DNA of 64,000 nucleotides from Quercus robur (taxonomy: Eukaryota; Streptophyta; Magnoliopsida; Fagales; Fagaceae), in NCBI RefSeq assembly GCF_932294415.1, contig NC_065542.1, positions 41,567,942 through 41,631,941 of the forward strand, in the 5' to 3' direction. The notes below the pieces were generated by a model. It ran no database searches and had not been told where the DNA came from. It worked only from the letters and a program-made list of their open reading frames with translations. This document shows, in pieces, positions 34,072 through 47,300 of this stretch (the stretch's first letter is position 1; every line of letters starts with the position of its first letter). The translations under genes were made by a program, and so were the position numbers.

Positions 34072-34177
34072 GAGAAATAAAAACATCACCAGTTGAAGGT
34101 TAAAGATATCTAATAATAGATGGAGAATCAAAACCAATATAAATTCCAAATCTACGTTTAGGACCCATTTTAGTGCG
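33435..34177 (-). pseudogene. Copia integrase C-terminal region and linker
   Basis: The right-hand part encodes TKMGPKRRFGIYIGFDS, typical of the end of the copia integrase core. Further along are SHIPAANT and a Lys/Arg-rich KPHLKRGRPVRAKDK segment, characteristic of the linker before RT. The frame is broken near 33650. Homology stops near 33435, before RT. Confidence 0.75.
34028..34092 (-). mobile_element. Micro-retroposon: poly(T) insertion with 15-bp TSD
   Basis: TAAAAACATCACTAG (34028-34042) is repeated with one change at 34078-34092, around a 35-bp insert of about 29 T plus GAGAAA. It is inserted in the copia remnant, so it is younger than that element. Confidence 0.75.
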
Positions 34178-34182
34178 TTGTG

Positions 34183-35563
34183 TGTTGACAAAAACATGGT
34201 TTGTATCGCATACAAAACATACGCAGCGGAAAATTATCGGATCTACTTCATTCGCAATTGATAACATGTACTATGTAAATTTCAAAATTTAAGAACAAAA
34301 GAGCGTACCTTGGTGCGGTGAAATTCAAAACCGAAGATTAGAAGTACTTGGAAACACTTTTAATCTTCACTCCAATTCCACTTATGCCGAAGAAGTGTGG
34401 TCTCTCAATCAATTTATATGTATGTGCTCAAGCGAGAATAAGAGAGTGGCTTACACTCACATACATACCATTTTATTCTCTTACTAAATTCTATATGTTT
34501 CCCTCCTTATATATAACTGATTATCTTATTGGGTTAGCCTTTTGAACCATTCTAATTGGGCTTTAATATATGGCTTGGAGTGGGGCCAAAAGAGACAAAT
34601 AAGACACTAGCTCCAATGGGTTTTGGGCCTCTCTGTCAACTCTTGACAAGCCCAGAATTACCATTAATTATATTTAATACTATTATATAAATATAATTGC
34701 ACTCTAGGCCTTATTAATAAATTATATCCCAAGATTTAATTATACATTCAACCCTTTCATTAAAATATTCATAGTAATACAAAGTCATGAATGTTGACTG
34801 CCACTTTGAAGATTACTACATTTTAATCCTTGTGTACCTGGTTTAATCCTTTAAATTATTCATCATATATTTATGAAATCCAATTTCATAAATATATACT
34901 TTAGTAACTCCTTACTAAAGTGGCTAGACCTAACACTTTGAATAACCAAACCCATTAAACTTACCTCAATGGAATATTTTATATCTCTGTTAAGAGATTA
35001 TGAATTCCATCTTAAGAATATATGTTCCTTCAACACTAAATGTGGCTGCCCAACATACTGAGGTTTTGATCGTGACTTTAGATCTCACTCCTGATATATC
35101 AAAGTAACACTTCATGATCAGGTTCATTATTTTCTCAGGATTAAGAGTTGATGTAAATAGAAGTCGTGAGATTTATTATTCATTTGACAGTTGTTAGTAG
35201 AATAATAAATCTCACAGCGGTCTAGTTCAATATGTCTTAACACTTAAAACATATCAACATATCAATTAGAAGTCTCCACTTCCATGTTCAAAACAAATCA
35301 TCTTAGTTGATATGTTATAGTCTTCGAAGATGAAATGCCTAATTTCATCACCGACTACGAACTAAAATTATGAGTTTACAAATAATTTATGACTTATATC
35401 TTTTGTGACTAAATCACATATTATGCATATCATGGACTATATGATAATGTCCAAATATTCATGTTGCCATTATTTTAGATAATGATAAAACAATTTTATT
35501 AATCACAACATAATGTCATACATGGCATCATACAATAGGATTTAAAGGGCACATATCCTAACA
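34183..35563 (-). mobile_element. Solo LTR (1,381 bp) inserted in the copia integrase, TSD TTGTG
   Basis: It begins TGTTGAC and ends CCTAACA on the plus strand, flanked by exact TTGTG (34178-34182 and 35564-35568). No internal coding region exists, so it is most simply a solo LTR left by LTR-LTR recombination. On the minus strand it starts TGTTAGGATATGTGCCC, a start I associate with plant copia LTRs, hence the strand call, which is tentative. Confidence 0.82.
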
Positions 35564-35568
35564 TTGTG

Positions 35569-36715
35569 GAGGTACAATTGGAACATATACAGCACAACCA
35601 AAGATTTGAAAGTGAGAAACATTTGGTTGTTGACCACAAATAAGTTGCATTGAAGAGTGTTTACGGTAAGCAGTTGGTCTAATACGAACTAATGGTGCAG
35701 CATGTAATTTGGCATGTCCCTAAGCAGAAACAGGTAATTTTGTTTTCATAAGCAAAGTAGGAGCAATCATTGGAAGTCTTTTGAACAATGATTCAACTAA
35801 ACCATTTTGATTGTGTATGTGTAACAAGGTGTTCAACATCAATTCCAATTGACATGCAGTAGTCATTGAATGCTTGAGATGTAAGTTCACCTGCATTATT
35901 TAAGTGAATTTTCTTAATTGGATGATCAGGAAATTGTGCCCGCAACCTAATGATTTAAGCAAGCATTCTAGCAAATGCAACATTCCTAGTAGAAAGTAAA
36001 CAAACATGTGACCATCTTATTGATGCATCTATTAACACCATAAAATATCTAAATGGTCCACAAATATCTCCTTCAATTCTTTCTAAGAAAGACGGAGATT
36101 CAATACCAATTTTTGAAGGTGATGGTCTGATAATTAATTTTCCTTAAGAATAGACACTACATGAATAGTCACCTAGTGAAAGAATCTTCTGGTTTGTTAA
36201 GGGGTGTCCATGGGAGTTTTCAATCATTCTATGCATCATTGTTGATCCCGGATGCCAAGATGATTATGCCAAAGCATAAAGATCCTTGGATCAGAGCACT
36301 TCTGGTGCACTACAACATTTGCTTCAATTGATCTCAATGTAGTATAATATAACCCAGAAGAGAAAATAGGCACTTTTTCTAGTATGAGCTTATGGCTCGA
36401 AACCATTGAAGTAATATAAAGATATTCTTCACTACCTTCATTATTGGTTTCAATATGATAACCATTACTTCGTATATCCTTAAAGCTAAGTAAATTTCTT
36501 CTAGATTTAGAAGAATACAAAGCATCATCAATACAAAATTTTGTGCCCTTAGGCAACATGAATTTTGCTCTTCCAAAGCCTTCAATTATGTTTGATGAAC
36601 CAGATATGGTATTGACCATAACTTTGATTAAAGTTAAGTTTTGAAAATACTTCTTATCTTTAAGTATTGTGTGCGCTGTTGCACTGTTTGCTAGACAAAA
36701 ATCTACCTCAATCAT
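35569..36715 (-). pseudogene. Copia protease and integrase remnant
   Basis: From 36715 leftward the frame encodes the protease region with LANSATAHTI, where functional relatives have an Asp-Ser-Gly/Ala active site; here the Asp is Asn. The GAG-pre-integrase motif with LWHNHLG follows. The integrase core down to 35569 is present but needs several frame changes. Near the left edge GQQPNVSHF and IFGCAVYVPI are recognisable. The protein is clearly inactive. Confidence 0.8.
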
Positions 36716-37137
36716 CTTGGAATGAAAGCCATGAGTAAGATCGATGTCTCTTCAAGTATGCAAAACATATACTTTGAATTTTAATACTTTGAAAGGAAAT
36801 AAACACATAATGAAGCAAATTTGAACTCATTAATGATAATCAGAATACAAAGTAGAGTAATGATATTGAACAATTAACATGCAGAGATATGAAAAGATCA
36901 TAAGGAGAATACAAAGGAAAAATAGGAAAATCATATTGCTAATACCAAATCTATATCTTTATAGATGTGATTTCCTAAATCATAGTTTTTTTCTAGACTA
37001 ATTAATTAGTGAGATCATATATTTGAAATTTAAATTGAACTTCATTAACTTAAACACAAACATAATTTACATAACATAATGTAATGATACAATGAGAGGA
37101 AATACTTAGTATGATCATTTTGATCACCAATCAGATT

Positions 37138-38161
37138 CTAAGCCTCTCTATTTATATCCCTAAAGAAGTCAAAAGCTTCAAGATGAGTAATATTTACTCC
37201 ATCTGAGGCATTAAGGTAATCTTCTGGATCACCAAGTTCGGCAAGGTTCACTTCAATTCTTTTTCCTTTCTCTTTCAAGAAGGCTTGGTACAAGTCTACC
37301 AAGTGCTTAAGCGTATGACATGTATGTGACCAATGCCCTTTTATGCCACACCTATAACATTTATTTTCATGGCCCTTTTGAGCTTTGTATTGTAAATCCC
37401 TACCATTTTCATGTTGTTTTATCTCATTTTGATTCAACCTTTTGTTATAAGGTGTGTTTTGCCCCTTTGAAGGATTATGACCACGTCTCCCCCGGTTTTG
37501 GATGTTTTACCACGTCCATGCCCACGACCTTTATTTCCTTCATTTTTTCAAATGATATTTGATTCACTTCAAGGAATGGTGTGGAGCCGATTGGGGGAGA
37601 CTGGTGATTTCTCAATAGAAGTTCATTATTTTGTTCAGCCACTAGAAGACATGATATAAGTTTTGAATATTTTTCGAACTTACGTTCTCGATATTGCTAT
37701 TGCAAGAGCATATTCAAGGCATGAAATTTAGTAAATGTTTTTTCTAACATGTCTTCCTCAGTGACCTTTTCACCACATAACTTCAATTGTGAGGTAATTT
37801 TAAGTAGTGTTGAATTATACTCACTTACACTTTTGAAACCTTGCAACCTTAGGTGCATCCAATCATAACGAGCTTTTGGGAGGTTACACTTATGTGGTTC
37901 TCATATCTCTCCTTTAGTTTTTTTCCACCGGGATAGGAGATCTCTTTCTGTGAGGTACTCAATTTTTAATTCCTCATGGAGATGATGGCAAATGAAAATC
38001 ATTGCCTTTGCCTAATTTTGTGGGGATTCCTCATTGTCATCTTTAATGGTGTCTACAAGAGCCATTGCCTTTAAATGGATCTCAACTTCAAGGATCCATG
38101 ATAGATAATCCTTGCCCAATATGTCAAGGGTAGCAAACTCAAGTTTTGTTAGGTTTGACAT
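37138..38161 (-). pseudogene. Copia gag remnant with zinc knuckle
   Basis: It starts at an ATG (38159-38161) encoding MSNLTKLEFATLDI, a typical copia gag N-terminus. The gag body is broken by stops and frameshifts. The zinc knuckle CYRCGIKGHWSHTC (CX2CX4HX4C) is intact in the last open segment (37138-37437). Confidence 0.82.
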
Positions 38162-38274
38162 AATTTATATATAATAGAGATGATATTAATAACCACAATA
38201 AATAAGCAATTATAACATGCAAAATATTAATTTAGTAATGCAATGTTTAGTCTAGATGTAATAGACGTGTACTT

Positions 38275-38278
<4 letters not shown>

Positions 38279-38307
<29 letters not shown>
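38279..38307. repeat. (TA)n microsatellite
   Basis: About 14 TA units between the copia gag and its terminal repeat. Confidence 0.9.
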
Positions 38308-38310
<3 letters not shown>

Positions 38311-38386
38311 TGTAAGAAGGGAGTCATAGGAATAACCTTTTTCAAGAGGTACAATGATGATAACTCCTTTGAATCTGGCTAGAGCA

Positions 38387-38400
38387 TCGTGCTGATAACG
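38387..38400 (-). other. Copia primer binding site
   Basis: On the minus strand CGTTATCAGCACGA directly follows the terminal repeat. It resembles the internal tRNA-Met primer sites used by many plant copia elements. Confidence 0.65.
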
Positions 38401-38508
38401 TGTTGTAAAATAGAGGAAATATATATATATATATATAGACAAGAGAATAAAATATGAGGATGATATTATATCTAAATTGCTTCTTGTTTAGTGGTCATTT
38501 ACCACAAC
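38401..38508 (-). repeat. Copia 5' terminal repeat (short)
   Basis: The plus-strand edges are TGTTGT and ACAACA, so it has matched inverted ends. At 108 bp it is short for an LTR and may be internally deleted. The right flank starts TATTATTTC. Confidence 0.55.
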
Positions 38509-40618
38509 ATATTATTTCTAGAACTGATATACATATATCTCTCTTTTCCTCTCAGTGTCTCTCTAATTTCCACAGCACATTACAATGGGAGCGAAGACTC
38601 ATATATATAGGCCGAAGATAAACTGATGAAGCAACTACAAAGGGGGCAAGATCCCCCAAAGTTGCAGCACCCATTTAATGTGATGGACTTACGTCTATCA
38701 CCGGTGAAGAGTAAATAATTTATATCAAAAGGGAATAGTGTAAAACAAAAAGTGAGTAGTATATAAAAAGAATAGTATAGCTATGGTTTTGAAACTTCAC
38801 TTTACAGCTATAGCATTCATTGAATAATATAGCCATCTATTCTGCCTCTACATTGGATTGATCCTCCTCTCCGCCAGTTTTTGCTTCATGTCTGTGCTTC
38901 CACTAGGATTATTGTTTGCTAGTTGAAGTCTTTTTCTGGATATTGTGCCAAACTACCACGGGTGTTTGTAGTAAATGATTAGCATAAGAAATCCAGATTT
39001 TGAGATTTGGTTTTTCTTGATCAAAACAAATGTTATTTCTTTGCACAAGAGGTTCGTTTATTAGAGGGGTCCTTCCTTCTAATGTTTCCCTGTGTGTCCT
39101 TTGATCCATTCCCAAATGCATTTATCAATGATAGTGAACAATATGGATTTTGTTCGTAGTGAGTGGAGAACCAAACCAAACTAGTCTTGCAAAATCACTT
39201 TTAAAGAATTATATGATTAATTCAATTGTTGCTAGTTCCTTTCCACAAAAAGTACAGTGAAATAAAGGGTTATCTATCTGAATGGATCTGTTCCAAAAAT
39301 GTTGTTTCCCTTGGCAATCTTACACTTCCTTTATGTGTCAAGTGTAAATAACTAATCAAACATAATAATATCTCTTACATTCCTTAAAAATATATGTAAT
39401 CTTCATCACATAAAGAAAACCAAGCACACACTAATATTCCTCAATTGCATATTCCATGCTCCAATTTTGAAGGGCTAACCAATCTTCAGACTGAAGACCA
39501 ACATATTCATTGCTTTTTTTCTTTTTTCTTTTCCTTTTCCTGGTCGAAATTTGGCCTTAATGATGCATTCAATAATTTGCAAATAATAAAAATTTGTAGT
39601 GTTCCGGGAACTATCATGGTATAGAGAGAGAGAGAGAGAGAAACTATCATGGTAGGACCAATGAAACAACCTAATGCATCTTGTACTAAAAAACAAATAT
39701 TCTTGCTTTAGGGGCTAATGGCTAAGAGCCTAAACTGATCTAACTAAGAAATATTTTTGTCACTAGGCACTAGGACAAAAATGACAAAAAAAAAAATGAA
39801 AAAAGGATTATGTTCGCTAAGGAATTAGCACGTATGATTGACCATAAGTCAATGACATTGCCATGTCAAATACTGCCCAACAATCCTAAGACAATAATGG
39901 TAAGTTAGGGAAAGAGTAGAACGAAGCCCCAAATAATCCCAAATTGGGTTTGATAAATGTAGTCTTCCACATGACAACAATACTTTCATGTGTACAGCAG
40001 TAGGAAACGAGAACATAATACAACCGCATAAGGCAACAATTCTTCAACAGCTTTCAATTTGGCACCCTAAAAACTATCACAGCAAAGCGTCAATAGTTGG
40101 TATAAGCAGCCATTAATTATTCTTAATCTTGAGGTGAAAAATATCTATATAAACTCTTAGGCCATTTACCCCTAAGCCATTCAGGCAATGGCATGAGCAT
40201 TTGCATCAGACTATGTAAAATAGTATGAGGGCCAAATTTTGTCCAATCAACCTCAAAAAACACATACATCCGTTTATGCATCTTTTTTGTAAAATGTATT
40301 TTTAATACAATACTTTTGAAAATATACACAAGCATTGTTATTGTGCATTTTGGTATGAGTAAATGGTGGTTGTGGTATGTGAAGAAAGAGAACCAATTAA
40401 AAATCATGAAAAATCAATATCTTTTAAAGAAATAGAATCTAGAATAAATAAAATCTGGTATGAGTATTTTGAAAAATGATTAAGCAAAACTGAAAGGTAG
40501 GTTCTTAAGCTAAAATAGATAGAAAATTTTGCACAAGCTTATATGAATGCTCTAGGCCCCAATTCAATAGAATCTATATGATTATATCCATTTCCCTTGT
40601 AGTATAACAAAATAAAAT
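38509..40618. other. Noncoding spacer
   Basis: I find no gene or defined element. A GA tract lies at 39624-39641. Confidence 0.45.
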
Positions 40619-41557
40619 TGTTAGGTTCTAAATGTTTAAGCATCAATGTTTAGGAACTAAATTTATTGTATGTTGACAAACTGAGAACAAAAACATGTCT
40701 AGTATAAAATCTTAGTGTCTGTGAAGTGTTTTAGACATTGCTCAAGTTGATACAAGTCAAGATTCAAGAATGTACAAGATGCAAAAAAGAGAATTCAAAA
40801 ACTGAAGAACTCAACCAATTGAGAGAGAGCTTCAACCAATCTAATTGCAATCTATAGAATTTTAATTAAAGCCCAATAGCCCACAAAAATGTTTAGGGTT
40901 TGAGTCCAACACTCCTTTCATGTCTTGAGAGTTACTCCTATGAGATCTGTGAGGTTCTATACCTTCTAACTTTACAAGCACCTACAAGAAATCAAATCCA
41001 TATTCCTAGTACCAGTGGAGTAAAGTTGCTACCAGGCCTTTAGCTATCAAGCATACTGAAGATCAAGGCATGAACAGGTAGTTCGTATGAGAACAGATAT
41101 AATCAAGTAGATTTGTGGAGTTCAGAGCCCAGTTTGGTAACTATGTTAGATTTACTACGAATTGGTATTCTTGATTGTAAATCTCAACTTGATATAATGG
41201 ATAGTTCTATTGATATAGTTCCCCCCAAGTTTTTTACCTTGAAACGAGTTGTTTTATTGATTTTCCTGGGTCATCACATCTTATGTCATTTACTTTTCTA
41301 TTGTGTTTATTTTATGTGATGAATGTTTAACCTAGATTTGAATAATTAACCTAAGTAACAACTTGGCTAATATTTAGGTTAAACAAATTAAGGCACTTCA
41401 CCTAGATAAAAATAAACAAAATTAAGGCACTTCACCTAGCTAAAAATAAACAAAAATTAAGGTCTCCTTTGTAGGCCAATAGAATACATTATCTATTTGT
41501 CTTACAGTGAAAATTTTTTAATTAAGACCCAAAAATTTAAATGAATAAAAATGAATA
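40619..41557. other. Possible copia LTR remnant and small tandem repeat
   Basis: TGTTAGGTTCTAAATG at 40619 looks like an LTR start, and the following sequence (TGTTGACAAACTGAG, CTCAACCAATTGAG) has the style of plant copia LTRs, but I could not fix the other end. At 41386-41452 a 33-bp unit containing AATTAAGGCACTTCACCTAG is repeated twice. Confidence 0.35.
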
Positions 41558-42369
41558 TGTAGGGATGATAGGCCCAAAAATGTATATTGGGCCGTGGGTC
41601 CTGTTCGAGGACATTTGATGGTTCGAGGACAGGTAAACATTAGCGTGGAAGTGCAAATTAGTGGATGGAGAAAGGGGACTGGTCATGAGGGTTCAAGAAG
41701 GTTGTCCGAGGATAAATGCCTCCTCGACTTTAACGGTGTAGAGGTTAGAAGGGTTGACCTGCCATCAAGAGTAACGTTCTGGGTAGTTCTACTAGTAAAG
41801 ATAAGCATCAGGAAGGAATAAAATAAGAGGAAGGTAAGAAATATCTAAGGGAAAGCTGCTACCACCGCATTAAATGCTCTGTAGCTAACTCTCTGGCCAC
41901 ATTAATGTGGAGGTGATGCCTGAACAGTGATGTTCAGCCTTACAGCTACCCCTAAAAACTTCAAGAAGCTGTTGATGGGACAGGAGAAAAAGCCAACCAT
42001 TTGATCTACACGTGGAGGGCTAAGATGAAGAAAAGGAGGGTGATATAAAGAAGAAAAATCCCATTGCATGGGAGATCGGTAATTGGTAGTAGAAAATAAT
42101 GTAGCACTAAGAACTGTAGTTGTAATAAAGTCTAACAGCAATATATTGAAGAACTACTCTTCTCGGACTTTGCCGAGGAAGAATTTGTTTGCAAAAACTT
42201 GTTTTTCTTTGTTTTTCCTTGCTTTCTTACCATCTTTAGTCCATTGTGAGTGTTGTCCAATTGATTGAAGCCTAGTTTTTAGCCCACTCTTTACAAATTC
42301 TTTGTATTGGGCTCTTTGAGCCTTAATCCTTTTACCTTTTGGGCTTAGGATCCAAAACCTGTCCTTACA
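41558..42369 (+). mobile_element. Solo LTR of the element 2 family
   Basis: It starts TGTAGGGATGATAGGCCC and ends CCTTACA, with near-matching flanks GAATA (41553-41557) and GAATT (42370-42374). It aligns with the left LTR of element 2, sharing GGCCCAAAA, TTCGAGGACA-like words, TGCTACCA, GCATTAA and CTGGCCACATTAATGTGGA. No primer site or coding region follows, so it is a solo LTR. Confidence 0.8.
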
Positions 42370-42374
42370 GAATT

Positions 42375-43587
42375 TTTTAAAATTATCCTCTTTTAGAATG
42401 TTTTGCACTATGTTAATACATTTAACTCTGTTTGCGATAATTTAAGAGTGAAAAAAATTTCTATCTTCCAAATACATGGATAGACTCTTCATTTCTCTCC
42501 CTCTTTAGATAAAAATAATTAATAGTTTTCCAAAAATATTCATTACTAAAATCTAATGTTCAATACATGAAGTCCAAGGTAGCCAAGAAAGAGAATGACC
42601 GTGTCAAATTAACATGATATTTCTTCTGAAGGTTTATTTTATTTCCATAATTAAAAGTTTTAAAAGAAGTTTTACATAAATAAAAATATTCCAATTTACA
42701 TACTAAATTATATAAAAATGCTAGATTCTTTTTTTGTTGCATGTGTTGGACAACTACTACACAATGTCAAAGCTTCAATTATTAGCGGATTTTGCTATTC
42801 CAAGATTTCAGTGTATTTGAGGGTAACAAAGTAGACCAGAAATCAGCAACTTGATATCAAGAAAGTTTCAAGAAAACAAATACATTTCTTTCTAAATGGA
42901 AAAAAGAAATTAAACATGTTAGCTTCTAAATGAAAATCTTGAATCCACAAGGTCATAGGGTTCTAGAATCCACCAGAGAGAAACAATAGACAAAATCTAT
43001 ATTTTTATTAATTTGAAAACTAAATTGCCTCGGAAGTTACAATATGTTTAAATAGTAAAAAAGGAAAACTTATGGCAATTAGGAAAATGGCCAGCCTAAT
43101 TCACACTAATCACGTAATTAGGTAGCGAAATAACAAAATTGAGATAAATTAAAACTACTATCTTTAAGAGATGTCCCAAAATAGACAAGACTTTATTCTG
43201 ACTTTCAAACTAAAATTTATTAAAGAAAACAAATATTACTAAAAATAGCAAAAATACTGTTTTCGAGGTCTTAACGAAGGATTTCACCTAAATTAAGGCA
43301 ACCTTCGAGTCAAAGTCTCAAGTTTTGATCAAAATGTCATTTCCCTTCAACCCTCCAAATTTCATGCAATTCCAACATCCTCACTCTGAAAGCTTTTATT
43401 GACACCCTCTTAATCTTGCTCTGTGATTTTCAACAATCTTGCTAATCCAAGAAGGCATTTGCTATTTGTTCTACATCACAACTGGCCTTATATCATAATG
43501 AATACCTATTGGTATATGCCCTAATTATCAAATTAAATATTTTATATTTTATATCCACTACAATCAAAATGAATGTCTATTAATAAC
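42375..43587. other. Noncoding spacer
   Basis: AT-rich; no gene or element recognised. Confidence 0.5.
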
Positions 43588-44336
43588 TGTAGGGACTAGG
43601 GCCCAAAATAATGTATTGGGCCTTAGGCCTTGTCCGAGGACATTAACAAGCCCGAGGAGGAGAAGTTAACTATTAAATGACTCCCATTAAAAGTCTCATC
43701 AATGGGGGATGAAGGGAAGGAGGTCCGAGGAGGAACTCCTCCTCGAACACGACAAATGCACACCAAGTGTGTACTCTAGCAATTGAAATGCGCCCTGTGA
43801 ACATGTGAGAAGGAAGGAAACTCAAAATATCTAAGAAAAAGTTGCTACCATTGCATTAAGTGCACTGCAGCTACTTTTCTGGCCACATTAATGTGGAGAG
43901 GGCTTCTGAACAGTGTTGTCTTGGCTACCACAACTCACAAAAGGTTGAAAGGGGTGTCTGATGGGATGAGTACTCAAGTGGGGATCCAGATGATCAACAA
44001 GTGTAAGGTCTAGATAATCAAAAAGGAGCTATATAATGTGGAAGAACCCTCATGAGTGGGTGGTGGAAAAAGAGAGAGAGAGAGCACTGTAGCATGCTAA
44101 ACTATCTTAATATTCAATTGTGATCAGTATACGTTAAACTTTGACCTCCTTGGACTAAAAATCCATTGACACCAATGTCTTTTATTTGCGCTTGATTGTC
44201 TCTTAACTCAACATTAGCCATTGCCCAACTCATTAAGATCTAGTTCTTTGACCCATACTCTACAAATTCATTGTATTGGGCTCATTAGACCAAGATTCCA
44301 TACATTTGGGCTTGGGCCCCAAATCGTGCCCATACA
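43588..44336 (+). repeat. Element 2 left (5') LTR
   Basis: Its edges are TGTAGGGACT and CATACA. A TATA box (TATATAA) is at 44030-44036. It is rich in CCGAGG words. Confidence 0.85.
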
Positions 44337-44338
44337 AT

Positions 44339-44357
44339 TGGTGCCGTCTGTGGGAAG
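44339..44357 (+). other. Element 2 primer binding site
   Basis: TGGTGCCGTCTGTGGGAAG lies two bases after the LTR and is closely related to the sites of elements 1, 3 and 5. Confidence 0.8.
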
Positions 44358-44389
44358 AACTTGTGTGTTAGTGAGTGCAACAGTTGGAC

Positions 44390-47300
44390 ATGGAAGGATC
44401 AGGTCTAATCCAGGAAAACCCACGCCAAGCAGGTCCCCAACGGACAGAACCCATAGGGTCCCAGCGATAGGGTAACTTTCCTGGCCCAGAACTTGAACAA
44501 AATCAGGAGATTGAAAGGAATCTAGAAGGGAGTGTGCATGTCACCCAGACGAGCAAAAGCCCCTCCCAAGTGGGCAATCACATATCCCAGAGACAAAACA
44601 ACCACCTAGCCATGTCGTAGGAGATAGATGACTTAAAGAGGAGACTGCGCCCTGCACAGCGGAGGCGGTCCCCTTCCAGCTCCGACATATCCTCTAATGA
44701 TGAAAAGGACGACAATTACAGGCAGAGATCAAGAACTCCCCCAAGCGAAACCTTCTCTTATGAAGACAAGCACCATCATAGACGAAAGCACAAGGGCCCA
44801 TCCAGTAAGGGCCTGGGTAATGTTGCCATGAATAAGGCTTTGGATCAAATCTCTAAATCACCCTTCACGCACAAGATAGAAGGGGCTAGGCTACCTCGGC
44901 GGTTCCATCAACCTACGTTTACCATTTATAATGGTTGAACGGACCCCGTAAAGCATGTGAGCCAGTTTAATCAAAGAATGGCCATTCACTCCCAAAACGA
45001 AGCTTTGATGTGCAAGGTTTTCCCATCCAGCCTAGGACCCGTAGCGATGAGGTGGTTCAACCGCTTAAAAATGGACTCCATAGATTCCTACAAGCAGCTC
45101 ACCCAAGCCTTTGACTCTCATTTCATTACGAACAGCAGGGTTCCTCGGCCTCTAAGTTCGTTGTTGTCATTATCCATGCGTAAGGGAGAAACTCTAAAAG
45201 CATACTCAGACAGATATTGGGAAATTTACAATAAGATGGACGGCTACTTTGACGACGTCACCATCAGCACTTTCAAAAGCGGTCTCCCAACTAAGCACGG
45301 CTTAAGAAAATCCTTGACTGGCAAGCCTGTCACCAGCATTCGTCAACTTATGGACCGGATTGACAAATACAAAAGAGTGGAAGAGGACCAACTGCAAGAG
45401 AAAGGGAAGGAAAAGATCATCCCTCAAAAGAGGAATGATTTCAGGTCGGAACGATACAACAATAACCATCCGATGAGAGATTTCGTAGGGCACTCAGGAT
45501 CAACCAACACGCAGACGGTTAACGCTGTATTCAGAGAACCGGTACACCAAGTTTTAGAGAAAGTCAAGAATGAGCCATTTTTCAAATGGCCGAATAAGAT
45601 GGCTGGAGACTCCACAAAGTGCAACCTGTATTGTTAGTACCACCAGGACCACGGACATATTACAGAAGACTGTAGGAACCTTTGGAACCATTTGGATCAA
45701 TTGGTCCGAGAAGGGAAACTGAGGCACCTTTTGCATCCTTCCAGTGGTCATCCAAGCTAGACAAACCAAGAACCTAGGAGAGACATATCTTTAAGACCTC
45801 CTATGGGCACGATAAACGTCATCCTTACTGCTCCGGGAAAGGCCAGTTCTTATCCTTCCAGAATAATGTCTGTGGCTCAGCTCTCCATCGAGGACAACAA
45901 TCGAGAGTCCAAAAAAGCCAGGAAAGGGGCCTCGCTTGTGTTGGGATTCTCGGACGAAGATAAGATCGGAACCATCCAACCCCACGACGACGCTCTAGTA
46001 GTTACACTCAGGATCGGGGGGTTTGATGTGAAGAGAGTACTGGTAGATCAGGGTAGTGCTGTGGAAGTAATGTACCCCGACCTATACAAGGGGCTGAATT
46101 TAAAATCCGAAGACCTAACGGCGTACGATTCCCCTTTAGTAAGTTTCGAGGGGAAGATCGTTACTCCAAGGGGCCAGATCAAACTGCCCATACAAACCGG
46201 TTCAGACATGGTGGAGGTAGATTTCATTGTGGTCGATGCCTATTCACCTTACACAGCTATTGTGGCGCGACCTTGGCTTCATGCCCTAGGGGCTGTCTCT
46301 TCTACACTTCACCAGAAGGTGAAATACCCTTCAAAAGGCCGGGTTGAAGAGATTGTGGGAAATCAAACCATGGCCAGACAATGCATGGTGGCTGCCATCT
46401 CACGCCAACCCAGTGCTGAGCCCTCGGCCTCTACTAGAAAGGACTTATAGCAATCAGCCGCCCCGGCATTACCTGGTAATGAGCCAGCCGAGGAGGTAAA
46501 ATGCGAAAATATAGAAAAGGTGATTGTTGACGCTGATCCAGAGAAGTTCTTTCAAGTCGGCTCAAAACTACCTCCCCAAGAGAAAGAAGAACTGATTGGG
46601 TTTTTCAGAGAAAATGTGGAAGTGTTTGCGTGGGACGCCTACGTGGCCCCAGGGATTGATCCGAGCTTCATCTGCCACCACCTAAACGTTAACCCATCCG
46701 TCATTCCCAAAAACCAACCACCCCGATGCCAGTCAAAAGAGCATGCCAACGCTGTTAGGGATGAAGTAACGAAGCTCAAAAAAGCAGGGGCTATCAAAGA
46801 GGTCTTCTACCCTGAGTGGTTAGCTAATACTGTAGTGGTAAAGAAGAAGAGTGGGAAATGGCGAATTTGCGTAGATTTCACAGACTTGAACAAGGCGTGC
46901 CCAAAAGACCCGTTTCCAATGCCTTGGATAGACCAATCAATGGATGCAACTGTAGGCCATCCTCGAATGAGCTTCTTTGATGCATTTCAAGGCTATCATC
47001 AAATACCACTAGCCCCGGGTGATCAGGAAAAAATGGCATTCGTGACTCCTATTGGGAATTACCACTACAAAGTGATGCCCTTTGGTTTGAAGAACGCAGG
47101 GTCTACCTACTAGAGGATGATGACTAGAATGTTTGAGCCGCAGGTGGGCAAGAGTATTGAAGTCTACATAGAGGACATGGTAGTAAAGAGTAAAGTGGTG
47201 TCCAAGCATGTGGAAGACCTTAGAGTCATTTTTGACATCTTAAGGAAACACAAACTGCGTCTCAAAGCCTCTAAGTGCTCATTTGGTGTCGGGTCCGGCA

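Larger units (their letters stand above)
33435..38508 (-). mobile_element. Ty1/copia remnant interrupted by an LTR insertion
   Basis: Reading on the minus strand from the right: a short terminal repeat (38401-38508), a primer binding site, gag with a zinc knuckle, a degraded protease, the GAG-pre-integrase region, integrase, and the linker after integrase. The RT, RNase H and 3' LTR are missing, with the copy ending near 33435. A 1,381-bp LTR is inserted in the integrase end. All coding parts contain stops and frameshifts. Confidence 0.85.
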
